Source: Enterocloster clostridioformis
GTDB lineage: Bacteria > Bacillota > Clostridia > Lachnospirales > Lachnospiraceae
NCBI RefSeq assembly: GCF_020297485.1
Contig: NZ_JAIWZC010000001.1
Coordinates: 1,054,001 to 1,118,000 of the forward strand
Reading direction: 5' to 3'
DNA: 64,000 nt
The position numbers and the translations under genes are program-made. Positions 61,105 to 64,000 of the stretch are shown in pieces. Every line of letters starts with the position of its first letter. The first letter of the stretch is position 1. Under the pieces are notes generated by a model, which saw only the letters and a list, made by a program, of their open reading frames with translations, was not told where the DNA came from and did not search any database.

Positions 61105-61144
61105 GAAGGGACCGGATTCCCAGTACGGAAATCCAGTCCCTTTT
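61105..61144. terminator. Hairpin after the oxidoreductase remnant
   Basis: AAGGGACCGGATT pairs with AATCCAGTCCCTT around a ten-base loop; TTTTC follows on the plus strand. It lies just past the remnant's stop. Confidence 0.5.
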
Positions 61145-61154
61145 CAACAATGCC

Positions 61155-62446
61155 TTATGCCTTTTTGATTCTGCATGGAATGGCCTTAAACGCAGGAAAC
61201 CCGGAAACATCATCCCTGATTTTCATGCTGTTTACATCGTTGATGTTGCCCTCCCTCCACTCCTTTGAATGATAGCTGCTTCCGCCTCCCGAAAACACAT
61301 GTATGGTTCCGGGATGCATGGGTGTGATTCTGGCCCGGAACCGCTTTGTTCCAAAGGCAGTCTCCACATCCACCCCGCACCCTTCTTCTATTTCCAGCCG
61401 CCCTGCATCCGCGGGGTCAATATCTGCTGTGGGATATGGGTCAAGGGCTGCCAGCGCCTCTATATTTGGTCCAAAGGAGCTGTATCTGACAGGGCTCCTG
61501 TTGCCGCAGGTCATAACAAACTCAAACCCGCCTTTGCTTCTCCTACAGGCCCGATTATCTGTTCTCTCAGCCGGATACCGCCCGGATATTCACAAAATGA
61601 ATCATTTTCCCACAGCGTGGCGGCAGGCAGTACCACATCCGCATACTTTGCGTCCTCCGTCATGAACCGGTCCAGGACCACCATGAAATCCAGCTTTTTA
61701 TATACCTGACGCCACAGTTTCTGTTCCGGATAGGAAATGGCAGGCGAGGCCGCCCGAATCAGAAGTCCTCTTACCGGATAAGGTACATCGTGAAGCACCG
61801 CGTTGGGGAATTCCATAAACTGTCCCCATCCGGTCAGTCCGTAAAATACAGGATATTTCTCCGCTCCCACAGGCATGATTTCCAGCTTGGGCGCAAGCTT
61901 CCTGGTGGGTATTTCAGTGCCGCTTATATAAATGCCGCCTTCCACATCCACCTTGCCTGTTATGGCCCACAGAATCTGGATAGCACGGTTATTCTGCGCC
62001 CCGCTGAGCTGATACTCCAGCCCTGTGCAGGAAACAAGAGATATGTTTTCCGTTGAAACGAACAGGCGGGTAAGCTCTTCTATCATCTGAACCGGTATAC
62101 CGCAGTACCTTGAAAGCCGGTCTGCCGACAGGGTTTTAAGATACGATTCATATGCCTCAAATCCCCTGGTATAATTCTTCACAAACCCATCGTCGTACAG
62201 ATGTCTCTCCAGTATCAGCTTTGTCATGGCCATCGCAAGGGCTCCGTCGAATCCTGGTATGATTGGCACCCACATATCCGCCATTTCTCCCATTCCCGCC
62301 CTGCACGGATCTATGACAACCAGCTTCGCGCCCCGCTTTTTCGCCTCCAGGATTGCCCTGTAGGCGGACAGCGGGCCGGAATCCGTCTTTGGATTTTTTT
62401 CCCTGGGACAGACCCTCCCCCTGGGGGATTTTGAATCAGCCTCCAC
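61155..62446 (-). pseudogene. Molybdopterin (Mo-bisPGD) oxidoreductase, N-truncated with internal deletion
   Basis: Two frames make up a broken member of the DMSO reductase/formate dehydrogenase superfamily. 61514-62446 gives the central domain (AILEAKKRGAKLVVIDPCRAG, VYKKLDFMVVLDRFMTEDAKYADVVLPA). 61155-61530, in another frame, gives the C-terminal MoPterin-binding domain (FVMTCGNRSPVRYSSF onward). The N-terminal Fe-S and cofactor segment is absent, and the stretch normally between the two parts (well over 100 residues) is missing at an out-of-frame junction near 61530. The substrate class cannot be told. Confidence 0.85.
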
Positions 62447-62774
62447 CTACAAGAAACGTTTCCCTTGCTTCCTTTACCGCAAGGCTGATATCTGCTTTGA
62501 TTACCATTTCCATATCAAGCCCCATATCCCGTGCATATTGGTCAAACTCGTTCTCCGTACAGAAGAAATTCATGGCGTTTCAGCACGATCCCGCCCAGTT
62601 AGAAATTTCTTCCAGGCAGAAGGAGAGCGCGTATAAGCCCTTTGGCCAATGTTTCACACACTCCCCGCCTTTCATTTCCAAGCGGACATCATTTCCACAC
62701 ACACAGCAGGATGAATGAATCTGCGTATCCTTATGAAACGTAAACGTGGCGCCAGGGAACGGACCGTTGTTTTG
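62436..62774 (-). pseudogene. MerB-like (organomercurial/organometal lyase) remnant with Cys-UGA
   Basis: One minus-strand frame reads coherently from 62774 to a stop at 62436 apart from a single TGA at 62580-62582. It shows [35 protein letters not shown], then SNWAGSC-TGA-NAMNFF and TENEFDQYARDMGLD. This parallels MerB (SSHCAATGAPVSL ... SFCCHVHFF), with the UGA at the second Cys of the vicinal pair. The 5' part, including the region of the MerB catalytic Cys/Asp, is lost and no start codon remains. So it is a remnant whether or not UGA once meant selenocysteine. Family call is from motif memory. Confidence 0.6.
62551..62567 (-). promoter_or_regulatory. SECIS-like hairpin after the in-frame UGA
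   Basis: Minus strand TTCTTC - loop TGTAC - GGAGAA: six pairs (one T-G), beginning 12 bases after the UGA. The loop starts 18 bases after the UGA and has G at its second position. Bacterial SECIS elements, as I recall, need about 16-37 bases to a small apical loop with a G among its first two bases. Confidence 0.45.
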
Positions 62775-62876
62775 TCAGACATCAGTTTTGAAGTCAGGGA
62801 CGGGGAATTCGTCTCCCTGTTAGGTCCCTTTGGCTGCGGCAAGACAACCATTGGACTTCATCCAGAAAAACGATAA
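62715..62876 (+). pseudogene. ABC transporter ATPase, truncated after Walker A
   Basis: A plus-strand frame of 53 residues begins at an ATG behind AGGATGA. It reads [19 protein letters not shown] and the Walker [10 protein letters not shown], then IGLHPEKR and a stop. It is the first fifth of a TauB/SsuB/NrtD-type ATPase. The normal Ser of GPSGCGKST is Phe here, and the rest of the protein is gone. Its 5' part overlaps the MerB-like remnant on the other strand, so the true junction between the two lies within about 62735-62775. Confidence 0.75.
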
Positions 62877-62949
62877 AAAGGGACATCTGGCCACCGCGTA
62901 GACCGCAGCCTGCCGCCCAGGCTGGCGAATGCCGCATAGCCGGATTTCA

Positions 62950-63348
62950 TCAGCTTGTATACGATTCTAAATAATGGTATACATCCATCATGGACGGAAA
63001 CCATATGCCCTCCATCAGCCTCTCCCTCTCCTTTTCCGGAAAATCCGTGACAGGAATATGGGTATAGAGGCAGATGGTGCTGCGGTCGCTGCAAAATACC
63101 AGGAGAAAGCCGGACTCCGACACAAGATAGTATTCTTCTGCCGGAGAAACGCTTTCCAGTATTGGCTTTACCTGCTCCTGGTTCATGGCGGCCCTGTCAT
63201 CCACATCGTTGACTGTCTCCGTCTCAATAACCGTATTGGGAACTGCCTGTTCCTGCCTGACGCTATACCGGGTAATTCCATATGCAACAATCAGACACAC
63301 AATGGATGTGACTGCAAACAGGGCAAAGCAGTATAATAACTTCTTCAT
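62950..63348 (-). CDS. BofC-like protein (sporulation checkpoint type)
   Basis: A 132-residue protein with an N-terminal membrane anchor or signal (residues 3-25, LLYCFALFAVTSIVCLIVAYG). The C-terminal domain EEYYLVSESGFLLVFCSD ... IPVTDFPEKERERLMEGIWF ... YLESYTS resembles the BofC C-terminal domain. In Bacillus BofC inhibits SpoIVB and times SigK activation in the forespore. AGGAGG stands seven bases before the ATG. The family call is moderate, as the N-terminal BofC domain is not evident. Confidence 0.65.
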   Translation of the reverse strand: MKKLLYCFALFAVTSIVCLIVAYGITRYSVRQEQAVPNTVIETETVNDVDDRAAMNQEQVKPILESVSPAEEYYLVSESGFLLVFCSDRSTICLYTHIPVTDFPEKERERLMEGIWFPSMMDVYHYLESYTS

Positions 63349-63376
63349 GCACTAACCTCCTCGCTGGCCCCGGCCC

Positions 63377-63398
63377 CGCCATGCCGGTCAGCATGGCG
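63377..63398. promoter_or_regulatory. GC-rich hairpin in the leader of the BofC-like gene
   Basis: Perfect 8-bp stem CGCCATGC / GCATGGCG with a six-base loop, about 30 bases before the start codon. It could be the terminator of the upstream flippase gene without a clear T-run, or a leader structure. Confidence 0.4.
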
Positions 63399-63504
63399 CC
63401 GGACGCCGCTTTATGGTTAGTATCTGCTTTCTTATTCAGTTTTAATCATGCATTCTCAAATTTTTCCCAATCTATCACAACAAACAGATAAACTTATATG
63501 TCTC

Positions 63505-64000
63505 TTATCCCAGGAGCCTGAAACGGTTCAAAAGACGGACCAGCCTCCTTCCTCCCGGCATGCCCTTAAGCTCCTCCTCTTCCACTGCCCTGAACCTTAC
63601 AAGAAGCACGGCATAGACCAGAATGGCCACTGCCACGGAAGGGAACACCACAATAGCCATACCTATCCTGCCTCTCATCAGCCGGTGGGGAAGCAGGGCG
63701 TAAATGCCTCTGTATACCCCATAAGCAGCCGCTCCCATGAATCCGGCGCATATTGTGGGCAGGATGAGAGTTCTCTTATATTCCTGCCTGTATCTGGCAA
63801 ACCTGGCAATGGCATGTCCGTTTAACAGGCACATCACAAGGGCAAATATGATATTGGCAAACACCACGCTGTAAATTTCCATCTTAAATACCATAAGGAA
63901 CACCTCCAGCGCCGCCACGTGGATGACCAGGGCAATGACCGCGTGGCGTATGGGCACGTCCATGTGGTTCAGGCCCTGAAGGATGGCGTTTGTAACAGTT
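63505..64000 (-). CDS. SpoVB/MurJ-type polysaccharide flippase, C-terminal part
   Basis: The gene runs off the right edge; the last 165 codons are visible. The frame upstream of the first Met here continues as TVTNAILQGLNHMDVPIRHAV, a hallmark of the MATE/MOP flippases SpoVB and MurJ. Hydrophobic spans follow, and the end reads GMPGGRRLVRLLNRF, common in SpoVB-like proteins. Function would be lipid-linked sugar or spore-cortex precursor export. SpoVB is favoured by the neighbouring BofC-like gene, but this is not decisive. Confidence 0.8.
   Translation of the reverse strand, partial: TVTNAILQGLNHMDVPIRHAVIALVIHVAALEVFLMVFKMEIYSVVFANIIFALVMCLLNGHAIARFARYRQEYKRTLILPTICAGFMGAAAYGVYRGIYALLPHRLMRGRIGMAIVVFPSVAVAILVYAVLLVRFRAVEEEELKGMPGGRRLVRLLNRFRLLG

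Noticed and set aside
62858..63094. 78-residue minus-strand frame between the ABC fragment and the BofC-like gene
   Set aside because: It overlaps the BofC-like gene in another frame and has no recognisable content.

Overview
The window reads as the chromosome of an endospore-forming Clostridium-like Firmicute, most probably a Lachnospiraceae member of the Enterocloster (old Clostridium bolteae/clostridioforme) type. That placement is inference. It rests on spoIVA, a BofC-like gene, strong AGGAGG ribosome sites, TTGACA-N17-TATAAT promoters, frequent TTG/GTG starts, moderately high GC, and a bacterial class C group II intron. Most genes lie on the minus strand; rqcH, prs, an AraC regulator and hcp lie on the plus strand.

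Layout from left to right. 1-7.9 kb: a long minus-strand housekeeping operon, yicC-gmk-rpoZ-rimO-pgsA-cinA, then two unrecognised proteins and a DUF2953 membrane protein cut by the window edge. 8.2-10.6 kb: rqcH (ribosome quality control) and a dead VOC/glyoxalase gene between inverted repeats. 10.6-19.4 kb: rpsU, alaS, an LprI-domain protein, rnhA, a beta-CASP-type metallo-hydrolase, spoIVA with a SigE-like promoter, and a repeat protein built on 57-bp tandem repeats. 19.5-26.3 kb: a branched-chain amino acid ABC importer, livJ-H-M-G-F, split between livJ and livH by a class C group II intron sitting directly behind the livJ terminator hairpin. 26.4-36.7 kb: gpsA, plsY, der, a DUF6472 protein, prs, pgeF, yraN, rnhB, rbgA, lepB, rplS and an HlyC/CorC-type membrane protein.

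36.7-37.4 kb has no gene but holds two very large nested inverted repeats. 37.4-42.6 kb: trmD, mutS and miaB. 42.9-49.8 kb: an ABC importer with a DUF3798-type binding lipoprotein and two permeases of unknown substrate, beside an XRE regulator and two AraC-type regulators. 49.8-51.4 kb: a Y-family polymerase and a small partner protein behind a near-perfect LexA box. 51.5-53.9 kb: a Crp/Fnr regulator divergent from hcp, with a palindrome centred at about -41.5 of a proposed hcp promoter. 54-61 kb: yaaA, a second lepB, proA, a DUF896 gene, proB and two flavoprotein genes.

61.1-62.9 kb is a gene graveyard: a molybdopterin oxidoreductase with an internal deletion, a MerB-like organomercurial-lyase remnant, and an ABC ATPase that stops just after its Walker A motif. 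In the MerB-like remnant the only internal stop is a UGA directly after a Cys, at the place of the vicinal Cys pair of MerB, and a small hairpin with bacterial SECIS geometry follows it. This looks like the remains of a selenoprotein locus. The window ends with a BofC-like gene and the C-terminus of a SpoVB/MurJ-type flippase.
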